From contig CM060831.1 in assembly GCA_030762175.1 (NCBI GenBank), positions 35,238,501 to 35,302,500 of the forward strand: 64,000 nt of DNA, read 5' to 3'. Both the position numbers and the translations under genes were made by a program. Positions 48,236 to 57,816 of this stretch are shown piece by piece. The notes below the pieces were generated by a model. That model made no database searches and was not told the DNA's origin. It was given only the letters and a program-made list of their open reading frames with translations. The stretch comes from Metallyticus violacea (lineage: Eukaryota; Arthropoda; Insecta; Mantodea; Metallyticidae). Every line of letters begins with the position of its first letter. The first letter of the stretch is position 1.

Positions 48236-48516
48236 TCGATCGCCATGGGTGGCCGATGTCGTTAAAGCGCGGACTCGTGAGCGGGAGGTCTGGGGTTAGA
48301 ATCTCACCAGAACGTCCTCCCTGACTGGGATTTTTCCAGGATTTCCTCAGTCTTATGGCAAATGCCGGGGGGGGGGGGGTACCTAAACTTAGGTCTAGAA
48401 CGATTCTTTCCTTTAAAAATCCTTTCCCAATATATAACTTCATTTCATGTATTATCAGTGTCCACCGCTTGTGATGCTTCTGTAGCAAAGACGAATGTTA
48501 GATACCACTCATTCTT
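48236..48516 (+). mobile_element. SINE family 2, full length, with poly-G run
   Basis: The plus strand begins TCGCCATGGGTGGCCG, with the A box TGGCCGATGTCGTTAAAGCG and the B-box region GGGGTTAGAATCTC (one base changed from GGTTCGAATCC). The body follows with TTCCTCAGTC, a 13-base G run at 48367-48379 where other copies have GCCGGGGAGG, then GGTCTAGAACG and CATGTATTATCAGTG, ending near ATACCACTCATTC. Perfect 12-bp duplications flank it. The G run is a local expansion and probably post-insertional. Confidence 0.92.
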
Positions 48517-48528
48517 TCCTAGCCTCTC
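48517..48528 (+). repeat. Right target-site duplication of SINE family 2
   Basis: TCCTAGCCTCTC, identical to 48224-48235. Confidence 0.88.
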
Positions 48529-48999
48529 GTATAAAATAACATTTTTAAATTTATTTAACTAACTTGGATCGGACCAGGGACGTAGCTGTAACACAAACAA
48601 TATTCTGTTTTATGAAATGGACGATGCTTATAATCAATGATTTACTTACATTCATGATGAAAGCCAACCAAGATGGCTACTCCGGAGCAATCCGAGACAC
48701 GTCCTATCTCCGTAAGCTGTCACTCTCGACTCTCGAAATCCGTTAAAAAACGTGATCTAGTGGATATGTTGTGCATTCTCAGATCCTAATTTTCTTTGCG
48801 CAATCTTTCCAACTGTCACTTCTACTTCTTAACGAATTTAATGCTACAATATCTTCCCCAAACCCCCCATACGCCACTATATACGTAGCATTTTTAACAT
48901 TGAACAGTTCATTAGCTGCATTTGTTTCATAACTAAGTGTCTGAAGTTTGGTAGTTTGATCTTGTGAGACAAGGGCACAAGAATCAGTGGCGCTATAAC

Positions 49000-49330
49000 A
49001 TGCGCCACTGAAAGGCTTGTTGTTCACTTCAGTAAAAATGGAAATCAGAAGGTGCAATGTTTGGGCTGCAATGTGGATGAGGAAGGTAGGCCCACATCAG
49101 TTTAGTGATCTTTTGTCCAGTAAAACAAGAACTTTTTTGCATCTTTGTGAGGATGGATGGGGCTGAATTTCTTCCTCAACTTCAGAATAATTTTAACAAA
49201 TAAACTGTTTCACCACCATTGATCAAAGTAATCCATGCTCTCCATGGATTATCTTTTTGTCTTAGGTTCAAAGTGAAAAATTGAGCTACCATTACAACTC
49301 TAGAAGAAATTGTCACCTTCATCGCGTAAT
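49000..49330 (-). pseudogene. Mariner-type transposase relic
   Basis: On the minus strand G-S-S-I-F-H-F-E-P-K-T-K-R, a stop, then S-M-E-S-M (about 49240-49290) matches G-D-E-T-W-I-H-H-F-E-P-E-T-K-R-Q-S-M-E-W, the region of the first catalytic Asp, which is lost here. Further on, FTGQKITKLMWAYLPHPHCS and then P-N-I-A-P-S-D-F-H-F-Y (about 49030-49125) match the mariner block around the third catalytic Asp, which is still present in P-S-D. Downstream homology fades. It is heavily decayed with frameshifts, but the two blocks are in the right order and strand. Confidence 0.65.
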
Positions 49331-49675
49331 GATCAAGCAACTCTAACCAGTTTTTTTTCTCTGTTCCTTATAGTTGGCTGTTAGGTATCGATAGATCCAT
49401 TTAACACACTTTTTAGACATTTTATCTGGTAGACACGACCGAAAGAGACAAGATAACCAGCGAATTGTGTGGTTGTTGTTCCCCGACTGTCCTGAATAAG
49501 GTTGTCGGTATATTCATTATGCAGGTGGTCTGCACTAGGCAGAGCAGAGTTTGGATGACAGTGAGACTGCCTCCACCTTCTTCTGAGGAAACTTTTTGTC
49601 CAAAGACTGATACTGTCTGCCATCTCTCCATACACCTTCCTTAAACGCCTCAGATTGTCTAATTGTCTAATTTTA

Positions 49676-49997
49676 TGTTCAACGAAATTCAGATGGTCTA
49701 CAGAGAAGTGCTTATAACCTGAAAGATATCATGGACACATATAATTTAAAGATTTCAACAACCAAGACAAAATTAATGACTTTTAAAGGGAACAATTATG
49801 TAAGATAGTTATTAATGAAGAAATAATGGAACAAGGCTCTAGTTTTCACTTTCTAGGTGTTAACGCATCATATAGTAAAAATGAAGATCTGAATATAAGA
49901 CTAAATAAAATTTAAAAAATTAATGGAACAATAAGGAATTAAAGACCTCAAAAGCAACGCAAATAAAATTATACAACGTATTGACAGTGCCAATTTC
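49676..49997 (+). pseudogene. Non-LTR retrotransposon reverse-transcriptase relic, 5' part
   Basis: The frame reads S-D-G-L-Q-R-S-A-Y-N-L, then YNLKISTTKTKLMTFKG. This is the segment after the catalytic Y/F-A-D-D box in insect non-LTR reverse transcriptases (L-Q-x-x-x-x-L, then N-L-K-I-S-x-x-K-T-K-x-M). After a stop it continues with F-H-F-L-G-V-N-A-S-Y, the family F-x-Y-L-G-C, and ends T-V-P-I-S-T-Y-G-S. The catalytic box itself is missing, so the copy is 5'-truncated or degraded there. A SINE interrupts it at 50010, and the same protein resumes at 50347. Confidence 0.82.
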
Positions 49998-50009
49998 AAC
50001 ATATGGAAG
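49998..50009 (+). repeat. Left target-site duplication of nested SINE
   Basis: AACATATGGAAG pairs with AACACAAGGAAG at 50335-50346 (10 of 12). Confidence 0.75.
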
Positions 50010-50334
50010 TTTTTTATTTATTTATTTTATTATTTATTTATTTATTTTGTTTTTGTTTTTGAACGATGTTCAACACCCAATTTTACTACTGAGGCACCAC
50101 AGAAGGTGGACACTGATGATACATGAGATGGAATTATATATTCGGGAAGGGTTTGTTTTTTAAGGAAGAAAACGTTCCAGACCATAGTTTAGGGTACCTT
50201 CCCGTCATTTGCCATTTATGACTGAGGAAAACCTGGAAAAAACCTCAGTTAGGGAGAACGGTCTTGGCGGGATTCGAGCCCCAGACCTCCCCTTGCGAAT
50301 CCGCGCCTTAACGACCTCGGCCATCAATAGTATA
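50010..50334 (-). mobile_element. SINE family 2, full length, nested in LINE relic
   Basis: The minus strand starts near TTGATGGCCGAGGTCG, with the A box GGCCGAGGTCGTTAAGGCG and B box GGCTCGAATCC. The family-2 body runs to GTAAAATTGGGTGTTGAAC, and a (AAATA)n-like tail shows as TTTATTTATTTATTTTATTA on the plus strand. The 12-bp duplications flanking it are copies of the LINE coding sequence: removing the SINE restores the continuous order T-Y-G-S to E-N-W-T of the reverse transcriptase. It is therefore younger than the LINE insertion. Confidence 0.92.
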
Positions 50335-50346
50335 AACACAAGGAAG

Positions 50347-50659
50347 TGAAAACTGGACTATGGAGGACGCACGGAAAAAGAATAGAAACTGCAGAGATGA
50401 GATTTTGAAGAGCAGTAGTTGGATTTATTCTCCTAGACAAACAAACAAAAAATCGAAAAAAGTTAAATATATAGCATCTAAATGAAAATTAATGAAAATA
50501 AAATAATTGGTGTAAGCATGCATTAAGAATGATAGAAGAACGGAAACCATAAATTTTACTAAATTATACACCCAGAGTATATCGCGAAGTAGGAAGACCA
50601 AGAACAAGATAGAGTGATATGTTTAATTGAGAATGGACATGTCGACAAGCGTGTGCCTT
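50347..50659 (+). pseudogene. Non-LTR retrotransposon relic, 3' part
   Basis: The sequence resumes the reverse-transcriptase relic after the SINE. E-N-W-T-M-E-D-A-R-K-K-N-R, then R-D-E-I-L-K-S-S-S-W-I-Y-S and K-V-K-Y-I-A-S-K follow the family C terminus (S-E-x-W-T, then E-x-R-F-L-R-x-V-x-G-Y-T). A late block Y-T-Q-S-I-S-R-S-R-K-T-K ends close to a long (GAA)n array. Several stops are present. No endonuclease or ORF1 remnant was found upstream. Confidence 0.78.
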
Positions 50660-50741
50660 GAAGAAGAAGAAGAAGAAGAAGAAGAAGAAGAAGAAGAAGA
50701 AGAAGAAGAAGAAGAAGAAGAAGAAGAAGAAGAAGAAGAAG
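50660..50741. repeat. (GAA)n array at the 3' end of a LINE relic
   Basis: Twenty-seven perfect GAA triplets directly after the readable end of the non-LTR relic. It is strand-asymmetric: all purine on the plus strand. Confidence 0.97.
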
Positions 50742-50742
50742 A

Positions 50743-51143
50743 CACATTCCCTAGCAACAACTTTATATCCACACTTTTCCCATCGTGCAGCTTTATAATG
50801 AACCATGCCCTAATGAGACTAAAAATCAATACCGATGGAAGAGACGGCCAGAAAATACTTCTGGGTTTTTAATATACACTTTCACAAAGAGCTGCCTTAT
50901 ATGCGGGAAGTGAATTTTATACAAAACCTGTAAAAAGGTGCAGCAGAAAAGCTGAATAAACATCATAAGTTTTTTTTTTAACTTTCTGGTCGGCCTCTGT
51001 TCCCCTGAACGTTAGTCCTATGGTTCTTTTTAGTTAATTATTCGTCCAGGCCATTTCAAATTCTAATGGTATTCTCAGTGCTTATCTTGTGGTGAAACCG
51101 TGAAGAGCCTCCTTTTTACATCGAGGGGTTTATAGTCATACAG
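50743..51143. other. Unannotated sequence
   Basis: Nothing was recognised between the GAA array and the next SINE. Confidence 0.35.
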
Positions 51144-51155
51144 CCGTTTTATCAC
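51144..51155 (+). repeat. Left target-site duplication of SINE family 1
   Basis: CCGTTTTATCAC, identical to 51449-51460. Confidence 0.88.
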
Positions 51156-51448
51156 ATCCATCCTGGTGGTGTAAAAGTAACCATACTTGCATCGTAAATC
51201 CAAGGTCGCGAGTTCAATCCCGGCTAGATCGATGGATTTTTTCGGGTGCAAAAATCCTAAGTATAGCTTCCTTCTGAAAGGAAGTAAAGCCGTGGGTCCC
51301 GTGTCGTAGCTTTACAGCACGTAAAAAAACCTCAAGCCTGAAAGAAGAGGCCTCTGAGCAAAATTTGTCGGCCGTTTCACGCCCTGAATAGAATGGGACG
51401 CTGATGACCTGAGATATTAAAGAGCGTCTATAAAAAAACCAAATCAAT
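51156..51448 (+). mobile_element. SINE family 1, full length
   Basis: The plus strand starts ATCCATCCTGGTGGTGTAAA, with a modified A-box region, then the B box GAGTTCAATCCCGGCT. The complete body follows: AAAATCCTAAGTATAGC, GAAGTAAAGCCGTGGGTCCC, GTCGGCCGTTTCACGCCC and GATGACCTGAGATA, and the tail AAAAAAACCAAATCAAT. Perfect 12-bp target-site duplications indicate a comparatively recent or well-preserved insertion. Confidence 0.94.
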
Positions 51449-51460
51449 CCGTTTTATCAC
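51449..51460 (+). repeat. Right target-site duplication of SINE family 1
   Basis: CCGTTTTATCAC, identical to 51144-51155. Confidence 0.88.
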
Positions 51461-51625
51461 GAGGACAATGGCTTTCGGTTCGGGCTTGATATCCTTCACC
51501 AAAGTAAGAAACGAATTCTCAAGTTCGAGTATATTTTACAATAATTATTTTAATGCTTCAATCCTTTGAACAAGGTTGTAATGGAATATTTTGCACATAT
51601 ACAGCTTATATATGTGTACATTATA

Positions 51626-51715
51626 ATGATGATGATGATGATGATGATAATAATAATAATAATAACAATAATAATAGTAATAATAATAGTAATAATGATA
51701 ATAATGATAATAATG

Positions 51716-51779
<64 letters not shown>

Positions 51780-51780
51780 T
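51626..51780. repeat. Compound (GAT)n-(AAT)n microsatellite, about 155 bp
   Basis: Begins with GATGAT triplets, then AAT with AAC, AGT and GAT variants, and ends in about twenty pure AAT triplets. The frames crossing it (poly-Asn or poly-Ile) are artefacts. Confidence 0.97.
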
Positions 51781-51984
51781 TGCAGAAGGATCTCCGAAAA
51801 GCAATTTAAGATTGGAGATCTATGGTCAATGAAGAAAATTCACGGAGCTGTATGTGATAAAGCAGTTGAAATTAGACGTTGTTTAGTTAGTGTTAAAGCA
51901 AAAGAGCCTCATAATGTCTTCAAAATCACTTTGCTAGCCACGAAATCTCAAATTTCAACAGTTCATCAGTAGCATTTTCAAGAT

Positions 51985-52085
51985 TTGATTGAATGATTGA
52001 ATGAATGAATGAATGAATGAATGAATGAATGAATGAATGAATGAATGAATGAATGAATGAATGAATGAATGAATGAATGAATGAA
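51985..52085. repeat. (TGAA)n microsatellite, about 100 bp
   Basis: About 24 tetranucleotide units. It lies about 200 bp beyond the readable 3' end of the minus-strand RTE-like relic. Confidence 0.97.
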
Positions 52086-52289
52086 TTGAGTCACTCATGT
52101 CCCGTCCAGGGCTAGGGCCTCCGCAAATGGGGAGCTCATCGCTTTCTCATATGTGAGCTAGTCCATATGAGATATTGTCCCTATGAGTTTGTTAAGTCTA
52201 TAGTGTTTTTTGTTTCACACGTTTAACACAATTTAACTAGAAGGTTCAAGTGCTGAGTCTAATAAGTTTTTGTACTCTTAAGTTTGGTA

Positions 52290-52818
52290 TCACTCTCACT
52301 ACAGGCTTCAACTATCGTTCTCTTTTGTCTGCAGCTCTGTTCCTCGGCCATTTCAGGTACTGCCGTTCCATGCTACGCTGGTTCAGACTATCCCGGCTGC
52401 TTTCCTGAAGGAGTCTGCCCACCTCGTTCTTGGCCTCCCTCTTCCTCTTCTAACCATGGGATAATTATATGTCCTCATTTGCTGCTTGATAGTCTTGTCA
52501 CCCTATTTCCATTTCAGGTGTTTGCACGTTGAGCCACGTTGTTTAGTTCTGACATCTTTCTTGATTTCACAGATAATATTAATACTTTCCACTCCATTTT
52601 ACGTTGCTAGATTCTTTTGAGCTTCTGTTAGGCTCCAAGTTTGGCATCCATATAATAGTGTTGGGAGTCCAGCGCGTCTAAACTCAGTGCTATTGGGTTG
52701 GCTCTAATGGGTGTTAGTTGGCTATTTGTCATGATATGTGTTTTCTCCATGTTCATAGATAGACCGGCAGTTTTACTGAGCTTATTGAGATCTTTTACTA
52801 TTATACAAAAACACATTT
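52290..52818 (-). pseudogene. RTE-like non-LTR retrotransposon C-terminal relic
   Basis: The minus strand reads K-D-L-N-K-L-S-K-T-A-G-L-S-M-N, then MEKTHIMTNSQ (about 52720-52818). This is the RTE-type segment after the catalytic box (L-N-x-x-S-x-x-V-G-L-x-M-N-x-x-K-T-K-x-M-T-N). After a region with stops it gives GRPRTRWADSFRKAAG (about 52394-52442), the G-R-P-x-x-R-W-x-D-D-I-R motif near the C terminus of RTE-clade proteins, and then the closing A-W-N-G. The intermediate part is shortened, and stop codons are frequent. The 3' flank leads within about 200 bp to a tetranucleotide array, compatible with the short-repeat tails of RTE elements. Confidence 0.75.
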
Positions 52819-53020
52819 AATTTGTCCTAATTTTTAAAATAATTAATAATAATATAAACCATTTACTCCAATTGTTTACATTGGAAATAAAATGTTTCAT
52901 TTTGAAAATAAATATACTTATATAATTTAATATAAATTATGATTTGTAAAGTCACATATCTATAATCATTTTACTTATTTAATAAATCATTATACTTTTA
53001 GATACCTTAAAAATAGGCCT

Positions 53021-53086
53021 GATCAGCTCCTTAGTCTAATGGTTAGCGTTGTTTACTGCTTCCCGGAAGGTTCAATTCCTGGCACC
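53021..53086 (+). mobile_element. tRNA-derived SINE head, third family (candidate)
   Basis: GATCAGCTCCTTAGTCTAAT followed by GGTTAGCG gives an A-box-like region (53031-53042), and GGTTCAATTCC at 53069-53079 is a B box at tRNA-like spacing. The sequence after it (AAGGTCCATCCAGCCTCGTG onwards) does not match SINE family 1 or 2, so this is either another family or a lone tRNA-derived relic. The acceptor stem does not pair well, so it is not a functional tRNA. A 61-bp block at 53469-53529 recurs at 57756 and may mark the 3' part of the same family. Confidence 0.6.
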
Positions 53087-53468
53087 TACTAAGGAATTTT
53101 CTAAGATAGGAAGGTCCATCCAGCCTCGTGAGGACCATTGGGATAGAGAGGTGGCGATCTATGATAATTCAATTCAAATAGCGGTATGCAGTACTTCCAT
53201 CGAGAAAATCTGCCAAGGACCGGAAGATAAAGGCAAACAATAAGCCATGAATGTTGCCTCTTGAGATGGAGCAAAAACTTGCTGGAAGAGTCCATGCCCG
53301 TTTATGAAAATTCGTGCTTGGGTTCTATATAATACGTTCCAGCAGAGTGGCTTCGTACATTTTGGAGGTTGTCCCCGATCGCTTTTGACAAAAATGAAAT
53401 TTGGGAACACCATAACTCATATCCCACCAAAATATTAATAAGACAGGATGGGGGTTTCACTGGGCCTT

Positions 53469-53529
53469 GGCGATCCTACAATTCCTATCGTGCATTGGTT
53501 TCACTAATTTGGGTTGAAAGAGTTTACAG
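53469..53529 (+). repeat. 61-bp dispersed repeat, copy 1
   Basis: Starts GGCGATCCTACAATTCCTAT. The first 29 bases are identical to 57756-57784, and the whole block differs by four substitutions and one indel. Confidence 0.85.
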
Positions 53530-53653
53530 TCGATGTTCGTTTTAAAAACCTTATTGATTGGAATTACAATTACATAAGAAAAAATTCGAACCACAATATA
53601 CGGCTTAACTTTGCCATATTCTAATCTGCTACAGCGTTCCCTACCCTGGATAC

Positions 53654-53942
53654 GTCGGTTCTGGTGGAATAATGTTAACCATTCTTGCCTCGTGCACCCA
53701 AGATCGCGGGTTCAATCCCGGCCACGGTCAATAGATTTTTTCGGGTGTAAAAATCATAAGTATGGCTTCCTTCGGAAGGAAGTAAAGCCCTGTCTTAGAT
53801 TTACGGCACGTAAAAGAGCCTTAAGCCTGAAAGAAGAAATCTCTGTGGAAAATTTGTCGGCCGTTTCATGTCCGGATTTGAATGGGATGTTGATGACCTG
53901 TGATGTTAAAGAGCACACGTAAATAAAACAAATCAACAAATG
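53654..53942 (+). mobile_element. SINE family 1, full length
   Basis: The plus strand starts TACGTCGGTTCTGGTGGAAT or just inside it, with A-box region TGGTGGAATAATGTTAACC and B box GGGTTCAATCCCGGCC. The body carries AAAAATCATAAGTATGGC, CGGAAGGAAGTAAAGCCC, GTCGGCCGTTTCATG and GATGACCTGTGATG, ending in AATAAAACAAATCAAC. Imperfect 10-bp direct repeats (53644-53653 CCCTGGATAC, 53943-53952 TCCTGGAGAC) may be its target-site duplication. The orientation is the same as the copy at 51.2 kb. Confidence 0.9.
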
Positions 53943-53952
53943 TCCTGGAGAC

Positions 53953-55752
53953 TCCAAACTTGTCCCCAGAGACCTGTATCCTTGCTACGATTCGAAACCT
54001 CCGACTTATAGTTAAGCATACCATTAGGGCTAATTTATTTTTAAATGTATTTTTTCACACAAGAAAATTTTCAAGGCCAAGATTTTTCAAATAGCGTTTA
54101 CCACTACCTTGCCCTCTTCCACCGGTATCGTGAATCTTTGTCGTAGCATGGAAAAAGTTATCTCGTTAGGAATATTCTATTTTTAAGAGGGTGCTCGAAG
54201 TCTTCAAGTACTTACAGCCGGGGCTTTAAAGTTAACCATATTATTGGGGTTAATTTATATTTAAATGAGCTTTTCTCACACTAGCTTTGTATATATTAGT
54301 GCAGGAGACAAACTACTCCTATATTTAGTTTATATTTTTATCCTGTCCCCTCTTAACTTCCCGCTTTAATAAAAAATTCTGCTTTTCTCGCCGCACACGC
54401 TTTGAGGATCATCGTGCTAAACTCATTAACAAGTGTGTGTGACTTTCTGGCTCCCAACCTCAGCACGCTACATTTTCAATTTTTATACATTTTCACACCT
54501 CTCTCATGTACACCGGATACCACAAAAATCCCTACACAAATCATAGATGCTTTACACAACAAATTCTGTGGTACTTACAAAATATTTTAAAATAATACGA
54601 GTAAAGTTTGCTCATTGCACCAAAACCGCAGAAACGCCTGCGGAAGTTAAATAATTCACGTGAATTATTGTGGCGCTCCTCGCGATACATTTCTGCAATA
54701 AAATTATGTTTTAGCATGCCATACAAAATCATTAAAGGTAACAAATTATGTAATTACTTACTGTTTTGTAAAAAGTTCTCAAAGTGTATGGTGCGTGGTG
54801 ATAGCAAATTCATCGTGTTGGCAACACTAACTGCTTCTTCCGTTGATCCTTTGTCTCCATTTTCATTTTCCCCCTTAAATTCGATGTGCTAGCAAAAGAA
54901 TGAGTGCACACTCATAAAAGTGAATTTGAATTTCTATAGCCTTCAGTATTTTCAACAACTGCAATATCTCTCAAATCTGGCGATACAAATTAAAAAAAAA
55001 AAAATACAACTATCGACTTTACTGATAAACTTTACTGATAAGTGGTAAACCGTAACACTTTACTAACTCACTCAAACATTTAAGACCACTTTCCCAATAG
55101 TTGAAATGTGTTTATATATTTATTACATTCCAGTTCACATTCTTTTTGTCAAGATTTTAAGAAAAGTTTATACATACTGAGGCGTAAAAACATTTTAAGC
55201 GATTATATATTTTTTTGTATGCAAATAAATTTTTATTTACATTATCACAAGGAAAAGGTCACAAGGAAATGCAGGTAAAACTCTCAGAATAAATCTTATG
55301 AATTGTACACCATTTTGGAAGAAGGAGGAGGAAGAGAAAAACACTTCCAGATTCATGTCGATCGGAGAACTTCGGGGACGCTCGTAAACGCTGTATTTAC
55401 AACGCGCATGCAGCGACTGCACGCTGCAATGGACACTTTGCCTGTAAATGTAATGGTCACAATCACAAGTATCTGAAAAGAGAACTTAGGGTAGAGTAGC
55501 TGTGGTCGAACAGTTTAGAAGGCATTGCTGTTCTACATCACTCATGCCGGAAGGTGAACCTACGCTCTTAACCACTGCACACTCTGCCACAGAGCTAACG
55601 GAACACATATACCTACTAGACAGTGTTCTTTAGTGCATGTCATATAACACAACTGCTGCAATGCCTACACAGCTTTGCTGGATACCTTTGAACGCGCTTA
55701 GAAGATTTTTTTTTCGCCTGGACAAATATATTTTCTCATGCCTTCAAGTACA

Positions 55753-55754
<2 letters not shown>
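53953..55754. other. Unannotated sequence with a diverged direct repeat
   Basis: About 53 bp at 54010-54062 (AGTTAAGCATACCATTAGGG) resemble 54230-54282 (AGTTAACCATATTATTGGGG), in the same orientation, 220 bp apart. There are no coding features. Confidence 0.4.

Positions 55755-55815
<61 letters not shown>
55755..55815. repeat. (TA)n(TG)n compound microsatellite
   Basis: About 17 TA units followed directly by about 13 TG units. Confidence 0.97.
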
Positions 55816-55822
<7 letters not shown>

Positions 55823-57755
55823 CGTATGTATAATATTAGCATCGTCTGATATACGTAAAGATGTTTCTGGCCGATTTCCCCAAACTTCTATAATTGTAGC
55901 TGTAACGCCTTCTGCACAAAGAGAACAAAATTTTTGTTAATGGACTTTCATTCTTTCTGCACTACTCTAATGAGTTGTTTTCTGTTTAGGCACTGGATTT
56001 TGTCCTTCTAGTAATTAGTCGAGCCATATGATATGCGTATTTTTTCTTTTTGAGCCTGCTTAAAAAGTTCAAACGCTTCACGCTGTTTGCGTTTCAACAC
56101 AAAGGGAGTTCTTTATTCATTTTCTCAGTTCCACTTTTCCTTTGCAAAACATGTTCTCAGTTTCGCAGGTATTTTGACATAAAACATATCAACATCCTTT
56201 TCTGTATTAGCAGAATTTCGTAAAGAGTACAGGGAAGATGCTACGCCACTGAAGATATAAAAAAAATGTTTTCTTTTTATTTTTTTACATATTATCAAAC
56301 TTTATAGCCTGTTTTATAATATACTGTCAACTGTGTGAATGTCCTGGTGACAAATCGGATTACGCAGCTTTTAATATCGCTTCAGTATTTTGATTACAAT
56401 ATCGACTAATTAAGCATTACTTGTGCCCTTCAGGAAATCTTACGCGGTGTCTAATCTGTCAAGAAATGGCTTCGCTACAGCTTGAAGAATGTGCACATGT
56501 TCTTTGCAACTTGTCCTTTTCTGCTGCCAAAATTCTTATTATCTTCAATTTGACACCCTTCGTTGATGTCCGGAAAAGGTTTAAATTAGAAAGTGCCTGG
56601 AAGGAGAAAAGCTCGGGGTTTTGCGGGGAGAAAGACAACTTTCGAATACGGGAGAATGTGAAATTTGTTTAACCATAGCAAAGAATATAATTAACATCCA
56701 AAGATAACATTGGCTCTCGTGTAATGGCGCAATCAGCATTATAACTTTTAAACATGACACTTTAAATAATGTCATTTATAAAATATGTTTCCATTTTTTA
56801 AAAAAAGCCAATTATTAAAGAGGTTAATAAACTTTATAAAATATCAGTTTAGACAATATTCAAAGATTATCCTGAAATTGCAGCAATTTCAAAATGGCTT
56901 CGCCACGCAGGTTTTCTATAAAGAAACACAAGAACATAAAGACAAAAAACATTAATAATACAAAAGAGAAATACTAACAAACCTCATAATTATTTGGATC
57001 GGGTTAACAAAGAAAGCTTCAGTCATACCAGTTTAGAATTTAAGCCAATAGACGTCTTTTCTCCTCCCCCAGTTACTGAAGCGATCTCTGTTAGCAACGG
57101 AGAGAGGAGCAAACAAGCCAGAAATATTACGTTACATTCTTCTAGATATATCGTTACCAGCTATCTGATGTGGACAAGGACGGGGAGAATGGGGAGAGGT
57201 TGGAACAGCGGACGCATTGGCAAGAACGGCACATTCTCACTCACTGGAATTTGCTCACTTTTGGGAAGATGTGCGTTAGCATATCATACTTAATTTCCCT
57301 TTTACATTAAAATAAGTGGTGAGCATCATTGTCTTCATGAAAGATGGTGATTATCTGCGTCAATGAGATCGGCCTTTTCTACTAGTTCAGAAGATTACCG
57401 TAATGTCTTTCAGCAGGAAGGTAGTCCTTTAGCACCTTCGTTTAATATTAGAAAAAAAATTAACCACTGTCTTTCCGGAAGACTCCACGGACTTGGCTGG
57501 CTTGGTGGTGTAGAAGCACATGCTGTGTTATTCCGACTGCAGGATGTGGTATAGTAGTGTTCCCATGTTTCATCATTTGTCACGAACGATGTTAAAATAT
57601 GTTGGATTGCCCTGAAATCATAATAAAATTTGTTTCAAAATGTGCATTATAATCGGTGTCAACATATGCACCACAAATATTTCAAAGTTTTAATGCATAA
57701 TTTCACGGTGAAAAGTGATACAGGGCAATAGCTTCAACAATTTCAGCTACCAATC
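55816..57755. other. Unannotated sequence
   Basis: Frames of 83-99 codons (56421-56672 and 56994-57293) have mixed composition, but I recognise no domain. Confidence 0.3.
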
Positions 57756-57816
57756 GGCGATCCTACAATTCCTATCGTGCATTGTTTTCAGTAATTTTGA
57801 TTGAAAGAGGTTTACA
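57756..57816 (+). repeat. 61-bp dispersed repeat, copy 2
   Basis: See 53469-53529; same orientation, about 92 percent identical by eye. Confidence 0.85.

Noticed and set aside
50564..51804. Frames of poly-Glu, poly-Phe, poly-Ser, poly-Asn or poly-Ile around 50.7 and 51.7 kb as low-complexity proteins
   Set aside because: They are translations of the (GAA)n and (AAT)n microsatellites in successive frames.
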